From Eudorina sp. 2006-703-Eu-15 (taxonomy: Eukaryota > Chlorophyta > Chlorophyceae > Chlamydomonadales > Volvocaceae), in contig BDSI01000093.1 of assembly GCA_003117195.1 (NCBI GenBank), forward strand, positions 180,001-244,000: a stretch of DNA of 64,000 nucleotides, written 5' to 3'. Under the pieces are notes generated by a model. It had not been told where the DNA came from, did not search any database, and was given only the letters and a program-made list of their open reading frames with translations. Positions within the stretch are counted from its first letter, which is position 1, and every line of letters begins with the position of its first letter. The position numbers and the translations under genes are program-made. Of this stretch, positions 55,191 through 64,000 are shown piece by piece.

Positions 55191-57536
55191 AGCAGCCGCC
55201 GTCACGGCCTCCGCCGCCGCCGCCGCCGCCGCCACAGCAGCCGCCACCGCCAATTGCTTTCAAGCAGCTCGCCGTACATGGACAGCCACATCCATCACCA
55301 CCGCAACCATCACGGCCACATCCGCGCATTGTCCGGAGACTGCTTGCCACACTGGATAACCGCGGCAGATGGCGGCTGGGCGGCCGCCGCGGGGCGGTGC
55401 TGTCGGGTGCAGTGTCGGACTTGCTCCCGCTCTTCAAGCCCACCGGTACGTGTACGAGCGCGTACGAACGTGTACGAACGTGTATGCACCTGCTGTTAGT
55501 TGAGAAAACCCAGCAGGGAGGTTCCAGGCTCCAGGGTGACGCAGCCGCATTAATTTCCGTCGTCGTCCAAATATGTGACCGGGGTGCTGTCGTGTGGCCG
55601 CCGCGCTTGGATTGATGTTGCAGCGGGGAATGTATGGGTTACCGGTTTGGATGGAAGCACAGGCCCTGCGTGCCCTGCGTGAACTGCGGGGAGCTGCGTG
55701 TTGTGTTGATGGTACCTCAAGCTAGCGGTCAATGCTGTCGGGTTGAAAGCTGCTGTCTCGTTTGAAAAGGAGTTCATTGGGGCGGGTGGGCGGTTGGGCA
55801 CTGCCGGCTTGCGCGGCCTCGGTCACCGGACGGGCGAGCGTTTGGGCGCCTAGCTAGCTAGCTGCCCTGCGGCTGGGCGCTGCCTGCTGGGCGCTGTATG
55901 TCGCAGGCCTGTTGGTGCTGCGGAGCGGCGCTGTGATGGGGACCTACGCGGTCGCCACCGCCCGTGTGGTGGGCGCGGGTGCGGCGGTGGCGGCCAGCCA
56001 CCAGATCTGCTTCCAGGTGGGCGAGGAGGGGCGGGCGGGCGTGGGCGGGTAGGTGCGTGGGGGCCCCGGGTGCGCGCGCGCCTGCTGCGTGTGTCAGTTC
56101 TTAGGCAGGGAGGCAGAACAGGTGTATGTGCGCGATATGCAAGGGGCAGGGCAGTGCCCAACGAGTTGCCCGTATGCGTGTGTATATATGTGTTACATTG
56201 TAAACGTTACAGGATAGATCCTGATGTGTTCATGTGTTTGTGTCTCTAGAGGAAAGATACCAACCCTGAAGTCCGTAAGCCTGACCTCCGCCCCAGGTTT
56301 TCATCAGTCTACAGCCCTAGCTGTATCCCACCCCACCCCACCCGAAGGATTATGTCCACCAATTCCCTCCTCTCTCTCCTCTCTCTCTCCCCCCTGTCCC
56401 TCGCGGGTCTATCCAGGTCTGGATGGCATGTTCGCTGCTTGCGGACGCCCTGGCCATCACCGCCCAATCGCTGATGGCGCGGGACCTGGGGGCGGGCAGT
56501 GTGGCGGGCGCCCGCCAGGTGGCGGCCCGGGTGGCGGAGCTGAGTCTGGGGCTGGGGCTGGCGCTGGCGGCGGCGCTGGCGGCCGGCGGCGGGGTGCTGC
56601 CGCGGCTGTTCAGCTCCGACCCTCGGGTGCTGAGGCTCATGCAGGGTGAGGGAGAGCGGAGAGCGGTGACGAATGTATGCTCCGCAGTGCACGTGTTCGC
56701 GTGTGTATATGTTTGGGAATGTATGAAATGAGCCCGCCCAACCCAGCCCAGTTGCAGATATACTTAACAATTACCCTGCATAAATCAGGCTCCGGCCTGG
56801 TGCCTGCCTCGGGGCGGGCGGATGGCAGCAATGGAAGGCAACCTTCCTGCATTGGGGAATCATCCGCCGCCTCTCAATCGCCTCCTGTTCGTCGTGACCC
56901 GGGGGAAAGATCATCTGGACGATCGTACCGACCCGTACCGACCCCCCTCACGTACACATATACACACACGGACGGCTCGCGGCTCAGTTTCTGTTATAAA
57001 CACGCACCCACGCAGGTTCCTCGCTGAGCATGCCCTTATGGGTGCACACACACGCACCCCAAACACCCCGTCCCGGGTTTGATGCCGCCGCAGGTTTGAT
57101 GCCCGTCATAGCAGTCATCGAGCCCATCACCGTACTGGCGCTTACCTGGGAGGGCATCCTGTACGGCGTCGGCGGGTTCTGGTACGCTGCCGTATCCATG
57201 ACACTAGCGGCGGTGCCGGCCATCGGCATCATGCAGCTGGGCGGCTCGAATGAACGCAACGGGCAGGCGCTCCTCAAAGGACCGGCACCGGTTGTGCATG
57301 ATATGGCCTTCGGATCACCTTCGTCGGCGGCGGTGACGGCGGTGGCGACGAAGCTGGGGCTGTGGCTGACGACGGTCGGCGGGCAGCAGCGACTGGCGGC
57401 GGTGTGGGCGGGGCTGGCGGCGCTAATGGCGGTGCGCTGCCTGACCATCGCACTGCCGTACGCCGCCAGGTGCGGCCCCTTCTGCGTCTTGAGGGAGCCG
57501 GGAGTGCTGCGGCACGGTGCCAGCGGCGACGTCTGA
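53010..57536 (+). CDS. MATE-family efflux transporter with two low-complexity insertions, 6 exons
   Basis: Exons 53010-53192, 53542-54468, 54857-55445, 55907-56016, 56417-56645 and 57094-57536 join in phase for 826 residues; MATE proteins are usually 450-550. Landmarks in order are EIFAISLP, MLATLLADPLSGLVDSAYLG (the family's DP..S.VD.A..G start), FNTATKLINTPLLAVTTG, LQGVFRGLQDTRTPLVATL, TARVVGAGAAVAASHQICFQ, LLADALAITAQSLMARDLG and VIEPITVLALTWEGILYGVG. These match plant MATE proteins of the group that includes plastid members, and the N-terminal 50 residues are Ser/Arg/Ala-rich like a transit peptide, so plastid targeting is possible. It would export an organic cation or anion in exchange for H+ or Na+. 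Two insertions are odd: residues about 126-300 (Ala/Gly/Val-rich) between membrane helices 2 and 3, and about 441-510 (nearly pure proline) after helix 6. The start ATG could lie further upstream. Confidence 0.9.
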
Positions 57537-58475
57537 TTTGGAGAGACCGCCGTCAATTCATGTTCGGGATCACACCATAATGTGGGCGGCGGAATGCGTC
57601 GGGACTCGGAAGGAATAGAACCGGAGAAGACCCAGTTTCCCTTTACTTCTCGACTTTTGGCAGCATGCATTCCGAGCACACGGGATCAGGAGCAAAATTG
57701 GAGCGCGCACTGACGAGGCGGCCGGGTGGTACGGCAAGGTACGGCAACGTCGTACATGCACATGGCTCGTCGGATATCAGCAGCATCTGCAGCAAGCGCG
57801 GAATGGATGCAAAGCCCACACCTCCCTGCCAAGCACGCAGCGCGCGAGTGATAACGTATATGGCGGAGGGCGGGGCGTGGGAGTGGCAGAAAGCGCGCGC
57901 CGCAGGGGCGGACCACAAGCGAGCCCCCCTCCCTCGCTGAAGGGCTCCTGCCTGCATATGATGATAAACGAAGCAGTGTGCCTGCTGTTGTCGCGGTGAT
58001 GTGGTGCGGCGCTGCCTCGCTGGCGTGTCAGCGGGGCAAGACGTCCGCTGCAGGGTTTTATTTATTGTTAAGGATGTTGCAGTGGACCCCGAGGGTCATG
58101 GATGACAGCCAAAGCTGCAGTGTTTGGTGAAGATGATGACTGGGCTTTATATGTGCGGTGTGTGCGGTGGTGGTCAGAGCGGTGCACCGGCAAGTCACGC
58201 TGACTCGATCGGCGTACCGGTATGTGCTTGCCCTGGCATGACGTAATATATACCTAATATATATTTAGGTATATTTGGTAAATACCTATATTACCAAATA
58301 TTAGGTATTTGGTAATATTACAACGCTGGGCTGGGTATTTGGTGGACAGCAGCTAGGTAGATACGTATGGACGCCGTACATGTGTACCTGCGCCTGATGT
58401 GCACGACTGTCGTACCCTGCCGTATACCCGGCAAGAGGAGGCAGACGGCATCATACCATTCATACGCATGGGTCG
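57537..58475. other. Intergenic region between MATE and U2
   Basis: No gene is seen. It holds a copy of repeat family B near 58073 (TTGCAGTGGACCCCGAGGGTC) and the AT-rich palindromic cluster listed separately. The MATE 3' UTR lies at the left. Confidence 0.5.
58243..58321. repeat. AT-rich nested inverted repeats
   Basis: The 79-base block of A and T is built from AGGTAT, TTTGGTAA and their complements. The clearest arm pair is TTACCAAATA (58291-58300) and TATTTGGTAA (58306-58315) around a 5-base loop, and the block starts GTAATAT and ends ATATTAC. It can fold into a long hairpin. A lone TATTTGGTGG follows at 58336. Confidence 0.75.
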
Positions 58476-58664
58476 GGTGCACGGCTGCAGCGGTAGTGTA
58501 AGTCCGCAACCATGCTGGCGAGTCAGGTGCGCAAGCACACCAGTGACAACGCCCCCGCGAGAAATTGAAGTTAATCGCAGGTCCTCAATGAGGACCATAT
58601 AAGCGATTAAGCTTATAAGAACAGATACTACACATGATCTGAGCCAAAAGGCCGAGAAAGGTAT
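58476..58664 (-). ncRNA. U2 spliceosomal small nuclear RNA (gene or close variant)
   Basis: Read on the minus strand the sequence starts ATACCTTTCTCGGCCTTTTG, the 5' end of plant-type U2. It continues through GTGTAGTATCTGTTCTTAT, which contains the branch-point recognition sequence GUAGUA. Stem-loop IIa (ATAAGC TTAATC GCTTAT) and IIb (GGTCCTCA TTG AGGACC) are intact. A hairpin GGTGTGC TTG CGCACC inside GGCG..CGCC and a final stem (GCATGGTTGCGG pairing CCGCTGCAGCCGTGC) form the 3' domain, and the 189-base length is normal for U2. U2 pairs with the intron branch site and with U6. Two bases in the highly conserved stretch after the 5' stem differ (GGCTCAGATCATG instead of GGCTAAGATCAAG), the Sm site (AATTTCTCG) is weak, and no upstream element or TATA box is evident. 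It may be a variant or a recent pseudogene. The ends are set by homology. Confidence 0.85.
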
Positions 58665-59880
58665 GAATATTTAGGGCCATACCAGCCACCACCCACACAC
58701 ACATACGTCACAACAAACACACACACCGCGATGGTGGGTTATCACGATCGAACAGGACACAAAGAAACCCCGTCCGTGTGCGCACCAGCCAGCCAGCAGC
58801 TGCCGGGTGGCACGTCCATCACAATGACTGAACCTCCAGTCAAGCAGCGCACGCACAACAATCAACCCGCACGCACGCACGGCTCAATCCAACCACATGT
58901 GCGGCCCGCCGGTCGTGGGCCGGCGGCCACGGCCGGTACGTAGCAAACGGCGACACAGCCACGCCACACAACACCTAGCTTGCTAGCTACCATCAGAACG
59001 AAGTATGGATCCATCCCTTACGAACAAACTTGTCAAATCAAAAGCACGCAAGCAAGGGGAGGCACGCATCACACCATGCACCTACATCGCTCACGCACAC
59101 AGGCTCTCGAACGCAGGCGTACGAACAGACAGATATATCGACACTTTAAGCAGGGCTGTCTATCTGTCCTGCTACTACACCGTCTCGATACCAATGTAGA
59201 AGGGCGGAGGGCGCTCCGGCGCCAGGGGGGCCTTGAACACCGCAACCCGAAGAACAGGCCGGATGGGACTGACACGGTCGGTGCTGTGGATGGCCTCAAA
59301 CTAGGAAGCCATCAGGCGCTATGCAATTGGTGCAAAGGAGGCCAGGGAATTGGGCTTGGGCGCCTGCTTGGACATGATAGATATCTAAACTCATGTCTCT
59401 CATGTTAGTTCTGGGTTCCATTCTCGACGAAGAAAGGAGTACGGTTTCGATCCAATAGTATACGGTACCGTACCATGCATGTCCGAGACCACCCGAAAAA
59501 TCCGAGGTATCCAAAATTAAATATTCGAGCTCGAGGCTTCAAATAATGTCCATGTCTTAGAAGTCTGCCGTGTCCAAGCAAGCACCCAGGCACAAGGCCC
59601 TCGCGCGAAGGCGGCGGCGTTCCCCGAGTGTCGCCTCCTTTGCCCCATCCGCGGATCGCCGCACTGCCCTGATTTTCAAGGCCATCAACAGCACCCACGC
59701 ACCGTGTCAGTCCCATCCACCGTGTCCAACCAGCCACGCTGGGCCAAGGCCTTCACCTAGAAACATAGCCCAAGAAAGGGGTTCCAGACATCTCGAGTAA
59801 TGTAATGTAACTGTTACAAGGTGTAAGCGCTTTGTGTCGCGCTGCTACAGACACGCAAGCAACCCTGCAGCTCCACACGG

Positions 59881-59969
59881 CGAACTAGACAGACACGTAT
59901 CGTACTCCGCCACGTACTAGATAGACACGTACGTACTCCACCACGTACTAGATAAGACACGTACGTACG
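59881..59969. repeat. Tandem repeat of about 34 bp, 2.5 copies
   Basis: The unit contains CCACGTACTAGATAGACACG and TACGTACT; copies have point differences. Confidence 0.75.
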
Positions 59970-60068
59970 TAGCTCTGGGTGCTGAGATTCTCGATCGGAA
60001 GGTGGAATCCGGCGGGCCGCGCGCGCTGCCGGCGGCCCCAGCACCCTCATCCATCAAACCCTACCAAG

Positions 60069-60195
60069 GACTGCGCACCCATCGTCCATCACCCGGGGTG
60101 GGGCATGCAGCCATACCGGCCAACACCCCGCCCAGGTAGCTAGCGCGCCAGGATTGCCTCTGCTGGAAACCGCGCCAGACCCGCCGAATCACATG
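60069..60195 (+). repeat. Dispersed repeat family C copy
   Basis: It runs from GCGCACCCATCGTCCATCAC through CATGCAGCCATACCGGCCAA and AGGATTGCCTCTGCTGGAAA to CCGCCGAATCACATGGC. It is homologous along its length to 35500-35630. Confidence 0.7.
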
Positions 60196-60470
60196 GCCTC
60201 TTATGTTTACGTACCGCATGCATGCTTTTTCCCGGCCAGACTGCGTGTCAGGTCATGGGTGCGCACAGCTGCCGGAAAGCTTATATAGATTATAACACGC
60301 ACTGGGGATAAGGCAACTCCCTCCCAGAAAGTGTAGATGTGCGCCTTCAATGAGCCGTACTCGCTGATCTAGTAAAGGGCGAAAGGGATATGAGAGACGG
60401 GAACGGCTCAGCGCAAAGTGCACTCCTCAGGTGCACGAGCACACCCAGCCCCAGTCTTCACTGACAAGAG

Positions 60471-60531
60471 ATCCTTTTGGGGTCCGCTGTAACGTTCATT
60501 CATTCATTCATTCATTCATTCATTCATTCAT
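60471..60531 (+). mobile_element. Shortest LINE 3'-end copy with the longest ATTC tail
   Basis: Only ATCCTTTTGGGGTCCGCTGT and AACG of the LINE remain, followed by about nine ATTC units. Such strong 5' truncation with an intact tail is typical of aborted LINE insertion. Confidence 0.85.
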
Positions 60532-61758
60532 GAGATGACATAGCAATTGTGGTGAGTGCAACAAGCTGCTGCTGAAGCACCCAACGCCGTTAGTTTGTAC
60601 GGATACTGGAAAGCATCAAGCTTGGGCAACCCGGACGGAGCTGGCTGGTGGCTTCCCCGGGGACACGAGGGTGGGTGACGGACTGACGATGCCCGGCGGG
60701 TGTCGCAGGGCCCGAGTCCGCAGTTGTTGTCACGGTTGCTATAATCTGCCCATACTGCCGTTGCGTACGACGTAGTGCCCAACGTACATCCTGAGAAAAT
60801 AGCCGAGTGCAAGGCACAGGAACCGGCGTCGGGGATTGTGGGATCCGTGTAAGATTTGGTTCTATAATCCGCACCCCCGCGCTGATGCAGCCGAAGTGAA
60901 ACCTTTCATCCGATGAAGCTGTAAGGGTTTGAGTGTATCTTTTGCTGCAAGAGAATCACAAATACTACACGTCGTAGTGTGACAAGGCCAGCCGATTCAC
61001 GAGTAGGCAGCTTCGCTAACCGACAACGGTGCAACCTTACGAAACCCAAAAGCAAGGCATTTGAAACAATGAGAAATGAGCCACCACAAATCAGATTATG
61101 TGTTATGCACGGCAGGGTTCGCTTGAGTGACCGTAACTGTCACTGCCTGCTCACGCATGAAACCTGCAGTTGTCGGAACTTGAAACCGAGGGCACAACCG
61201 AGGGCACAAATAATAGCATAATGAAAAATCGACACATTTTATAAGGCTTTTTCTTAATCACACCAACTTTATCAGCTATTGTAGTTCTGGTGGTTTCAAT
61301 TACGGACCGTCGGTCTTTGTTACAACGTGGTCTTTGAGTCAGTACCCCTCACCTGCGCACCGCATAAAACATGGTTTCGTGTGATATGTTACGGCAGCAA
61401 ATTCGTGGACAGCCCCCTTGCGCGTTGGGCTGCAAACGCGTGTCCACGGTACCGCGACTTACGGTTGCGCAAGCCTCTGTCAATGCTGTATATCACATTC
61501 GGACCAATGATCTCCAAGGTATGCATCACCAGTCATAACAATAGTACCTTCATGCAGATGTGAGATGTCGTTTCTTGGTCGCGGTCTGGTCGCGTTAGAA
61601 CCCTGTCTTTTTAGCGATTACCTTGGCGGATGTGCGCGCTGAAATACCAATGACAATAAACATTTCCGAAACGGTCGCCCTAATCATCGCTTACACTGAA
61701 GTTGAGACGCACTGGTACGCACTGCTATTGAGCAGGTGGACGCACCTTCGCGCAAGCC

Positions 61759-62949
61759 ATGCACCAGGAAGCTGTTGGACCATATACAGACCCGGGATCA
61801 GCCTCTGAGCTGGACTGGCGGTCCATGCCCGGTCCGGCAACAGTTGCGAAGTCAAGTGGGCAAGACTTCATAGACTTCATTGTTGGCATGGATTACAAAG
61901 ACGTCGATCACAGACTGCGGGATGCCGTGGTGTTCCGGTCGCTTCTACTTGGTGCCGCGCCCGCGTCGATGGCTGTCGCTGCGAAAGGACGTGATTGCAC
62001 CCCAAAGGCCGGCCACGTGAACCTGAAGCAGCTGCTGGCGTTTCGCGACCGCGTCACACGTAACCTGGCGCCGACTATCGCCTTCGGGTTTGTCAAGGCG
62101 ACGACGCCGACCAAGCCGACCGCAACGCGCGTTGGGATCCGGAACGTGGCCGAAACTGCTGTGATGTCGTCGACTCCTGCCCCTGAGCAGCTGACCGCAC
62201 CTTGCGGGGGGTACGGCCGGCGGCAGAAAGGCGCTGATGTCGCCGCGGCGAACGGCGCGGTCAGAACAGCGGACTCAGACAGCCTGCTGGACCTGTGCCG
62301 TCGCACCCTCTCCTCGTCATCCGATTACTTCATCACCGCCGATCACTTTGGTCCGGCGGACCGCGGCCCCTCCCCCGCCGTCTTGGCGACAACCGCATGC
62401 CTGGGTCACGTCGGCGCCTTCGCACTTCCAGCAGGGGCACTTCCAACGGGGGCAGTTCCAACGGGGGCACTTCCAACAGGGGCACTTCCAACGGGGGCAG
62501 TTCCAACGGGGGCACTTCCAACAGGGGCACTTCCAACGGGGGCACTTCCAACGGGGGCAGTTCCAACGGGGGAGGCGCTCACGGCGCCAGCCGTGACGGC
62601 CACAGCGCAAGGGCTCTGCTATGTGCCCGCTGCAGGAGCAGCAGCGACGGTGGCAAGTGGTGACGGGGGCCGGACGACCGAGACTGCTGCTGCAGCCGCC
62701 AGCACGCCTGTCTCGATGACCGCCAGCACGGCAGCGTCAGTCAAGCCGGTTGACCTCAACACGATGCACGCCACGGAGGCAGCAGCAGCGGGGGCAACAG
62801 CGGCCGCTGCATCGACGTGCAAGAACGCGTCGGATGCAGTGGGGCAGATTTCATCCGGTCGCCGGCGCCGGGGTAGCCGAGGGGCTCGCGTCAGTGATGC
62901 GGGGCGGCGGGGAGGAGCGGACGTGTCGGGGAGCGCTCCGTGGCTGTGA
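61759..62949 (+). CDS. Protein of unknown function with PTGAx pentapeptide tract
   Basis: A single open frame of 396 residues. Its N-terminal 110 residues look ordered and conserved in type: FIDFIVGMDYKDVDHRLRDA, VVFRSLLLGAAPASMAVAAK, LLAFRDRVTRNLAPTIAFGF. The rest is alanine, threonine and serine rich. Residues about 222-272 are ten tandem pentapeptides of the form GALPT and GAVPT, encoded by a 15-bp DNA repeat. The C-terminus is basic (SSGRRRRGSRGAR). No signal peptide or membrane segment is clear. The start used is the first ATG of the frame; an upstream exon ending near 61740 (an acceptor-like AGCAG precedes GTGGACG) cannot be excluded. The family is not recognised. Confidence 0.6.
   Translation: MHQEAVGPYTDPGSASELDWRSMPGPATVAKSSGQDFIDFIVGMDYKDVDHRLRDAVVFRSLLLGAAPASMAVAAKGRDCTPKAGHVNLKQLLAFRDRVTRNLAPTIAFGFVKATTPTKPTATRVGIRNVAETAVMSSTPAPEQLTAPCGGYGRRQKGADVAAANGAVRTADSDSLLDLCRRTLSSSSDYFITADHFGPADRGPSPAVLATTACLGHVGAFALPAGALPTGAVPTGALPTGALPTGAVPTGALPTGALPTGALPTGAVPTGEALTAPAVTATAQGLCYVPAAGAAATVASGDGGRTTETAAAAASTPVSMTASTAASVKPVDLNTMHATEAAAAGATAAAASTCKNASDAVGQISSGRRRRGSRGARVSDAGRRGGADVSGSAPWL
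62430..62572 (+). repeat. 15-bp coding minisatellite
   Basis: Units ACTTCCAACGGGGGC, ACTTCCAACAGGGGC and AGTTCCAACGGGGGC alternate about ten times. The period of 15 keeps the reading frame of the surrounding gene, and the L/V alternation follows from one base. Confidence 0.95.
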
Positions 62950-64000
62950 AGCAATCCGCAGAGACCGCTGAAACATCCCTAATGATGTCAAAAACCAGTC
63001 GCGACGGCTGGTCGCGACGCAGTTCTGGTCGCTTGCGATTGTTGTTTCGATGAGCAGCACAGTGTGCCTGTGCTACGAAGTTCTTATCCCTTTGCATTTG
63101 TGCTTGTTTAGGGTATGCTCCTTGGTGTGGTTTAGGGTGTATATGCTCCTTGGTGTGGTCGTTCACCGTATATATGTACATTGCAGCGGTACTGTTCCGA
63201 AGATTGATGGGACTCTTCTCTCGCCAGGGCTGTACATAAGTCGCCGCAAGCGAACCTCCACACCTTGACCCCTTGGTGCCTTGGTGGTGCGCTGACACGG
63301 AGATGGGGTGCCCTTCTGGCCCTGCTGCCAGGCGCCCCGGTGCATGAACGCATGGGGTCGGCATTGGTGCATGCTCCGACTGCGCACATTGCCACGACCG
63401 TGTTCTTGAGGGTTGTGCTCACGAGCGTCGCGCCCCCGGGCGTGCCGTACGAGCCGTTCAACCCCCGCGCGCAGCCGCCGGGAGGCGCGGAGGCTTACCG
63501 CATGGGGTCGGCATTGGTGTCGTCATTGGTGTATCTGTGTGCGTATCTGTGAGCGATTGCAGCATGTAGTTTGTTGGCGAGGCGACGCCGCTGTTGGCTG
63601 CTGTGCGCCGGAAGGCGTCCGTCAAAGAGGGGTGTGCATGCTGGACTACGCATGCATGCGGTCAGCGGCAAGTAGAGCCCGGGGCTTGTCGCGTCGCCGT
63701 TCGTTGGGGCACTGCATGGGCGGATCGGAATGACATTTAGTAAGAATGAATATCTGGATGTGTATCTGGATGGCGCTGGATGTAGTTCTGGATGGCGCTG
63801 GGGTGCGTCGCATGTTTACATGTGCGGTAATTGTTGAAGTACTGTATGTTCACCCAAGTGTCTGTAGCTCTGTTCTCTCCACCACGTGTGTGCTCTTGAC
63901 ACTGCTACGGCTGGGTGGATGGCGGTCGGGACGAATAAACGCCCTTTGTGAAGTGCGACATTGGTGCGCACTTCGACAGGTTCACGTACGTGATCAGAGA
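62950..64000. other. Region after the last gene
   Basis: It should begin with the 3' UTR of the preceding gene. A direct repeat CGCATGGGGTCGGCATTGGT lies at about 63350 and 63500. Short GGATGTNNNTCTGGATGGCG repeats lie at 63755-63805. No gene is supported. Confidence 0.45.

Larger units (their letters stand above)
58665..61758. other. Intergenic region between U2 and the last gene
   Basis: No gene is supported; frames are short and overlap on both strands. It holds a 34-bp tandem repeat (59881-59969), a copy of family C (60069-60195) and a LINE-tail copy (60471-60531). 60880-61740 is AT-rich. A family D-like end (GTAACTGTTACAAGGTG) lies at about 59808. Confidence 0.5.

Noticed and set aside
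60360..60390. A U5 snRNA-like loop (complement CTTTCGCCCTTTACTAG)
   Set aside because: The flanking bases do not form the U5 loop-1 stem, and the loop itself deviates from GCCUUUUAC.

Overview
The window is nuclear DNA from a green alga, most likely a volvocine chlorophyte (the Chlamydomonas / Gonium / Volvox group). The evidence is GC-rich, intron-dense genes with GT-AG introns of a few hundred bases, alanine-, glycine- and proline-rich low-complexity insertions inside conserved enzymes, a plant-type plastid fatty-acid synthase gene, an ankyrin family typical of these algae, and AT-rich pockets between genes. No prokaryotic operon, plasmid, phage or CRISPR structure is present. Species cannot be fixed from sequence alone.

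Layout. 1-3772 is gene-free. 3773-7730 (+) is a six-exon gene for a lysine-rich, probably nuclear protein. 7731-11069 is repeat-bearing intergenic DNA. 11070-15663 (-) is a GDP-fucose O-fucosyltransferase-like type II membrane protein; it is divergent from 16210-20967 (+), a six-exon gene for a 1216-residue disordered protein, across a 546-base shared promoter region. 22857-25344 (-) is a two-exon ankyrin-repeat protein. 27491-34803 (-) is an eleven-exon plastid beta-ketoacyl-ACP synthase I. 36265-36669 (+) is a doubtful membrane-protein fragment. 38690-41384 (+) is a 5'-truncated LINE. 41855-42096 is a non-autonomous DNA transposon. 43553-49988 (+) is an eleven-exon ABCG half transporter. 53010-57536 (+) is a six-exon MATE transporter. 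58476-58664 (-) is a U2 spliceosomal RNA gene or near-copy. 61759-62949 (+) encodes a protein of unknown function with a pentapeptide repeat tract.

The genes are not one pathway: KAS I is plastid lipid synthesis, the fucosyltransferase is Golgi glycosylation, and the ABCG and MATE proteins are separate membrane exporters. I built exon models by requiring GT-AG junctions, matching phases and family continuity. The KAS I, ABCG, MATE, ankyrin, lysine-rich and 1216-residue models close in phase from start to stop. The fucosyltransferase model has one unresolved exon.

The most informative non-genic structure is the repeat content. The LINE ends in a 3' UTR of about 85 bases with an (ATTC)n tail, and five further stretches in the window are 5'-truncated copies of that same tail in both orientations, one of them nested inside another repeat. 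A 242-bp element has perfect 15-bp inverted ends and a perfect 10-bp target duplication. Several other short dispersed families recur, some inside introns. I did not find a clear novel multi-gene system.
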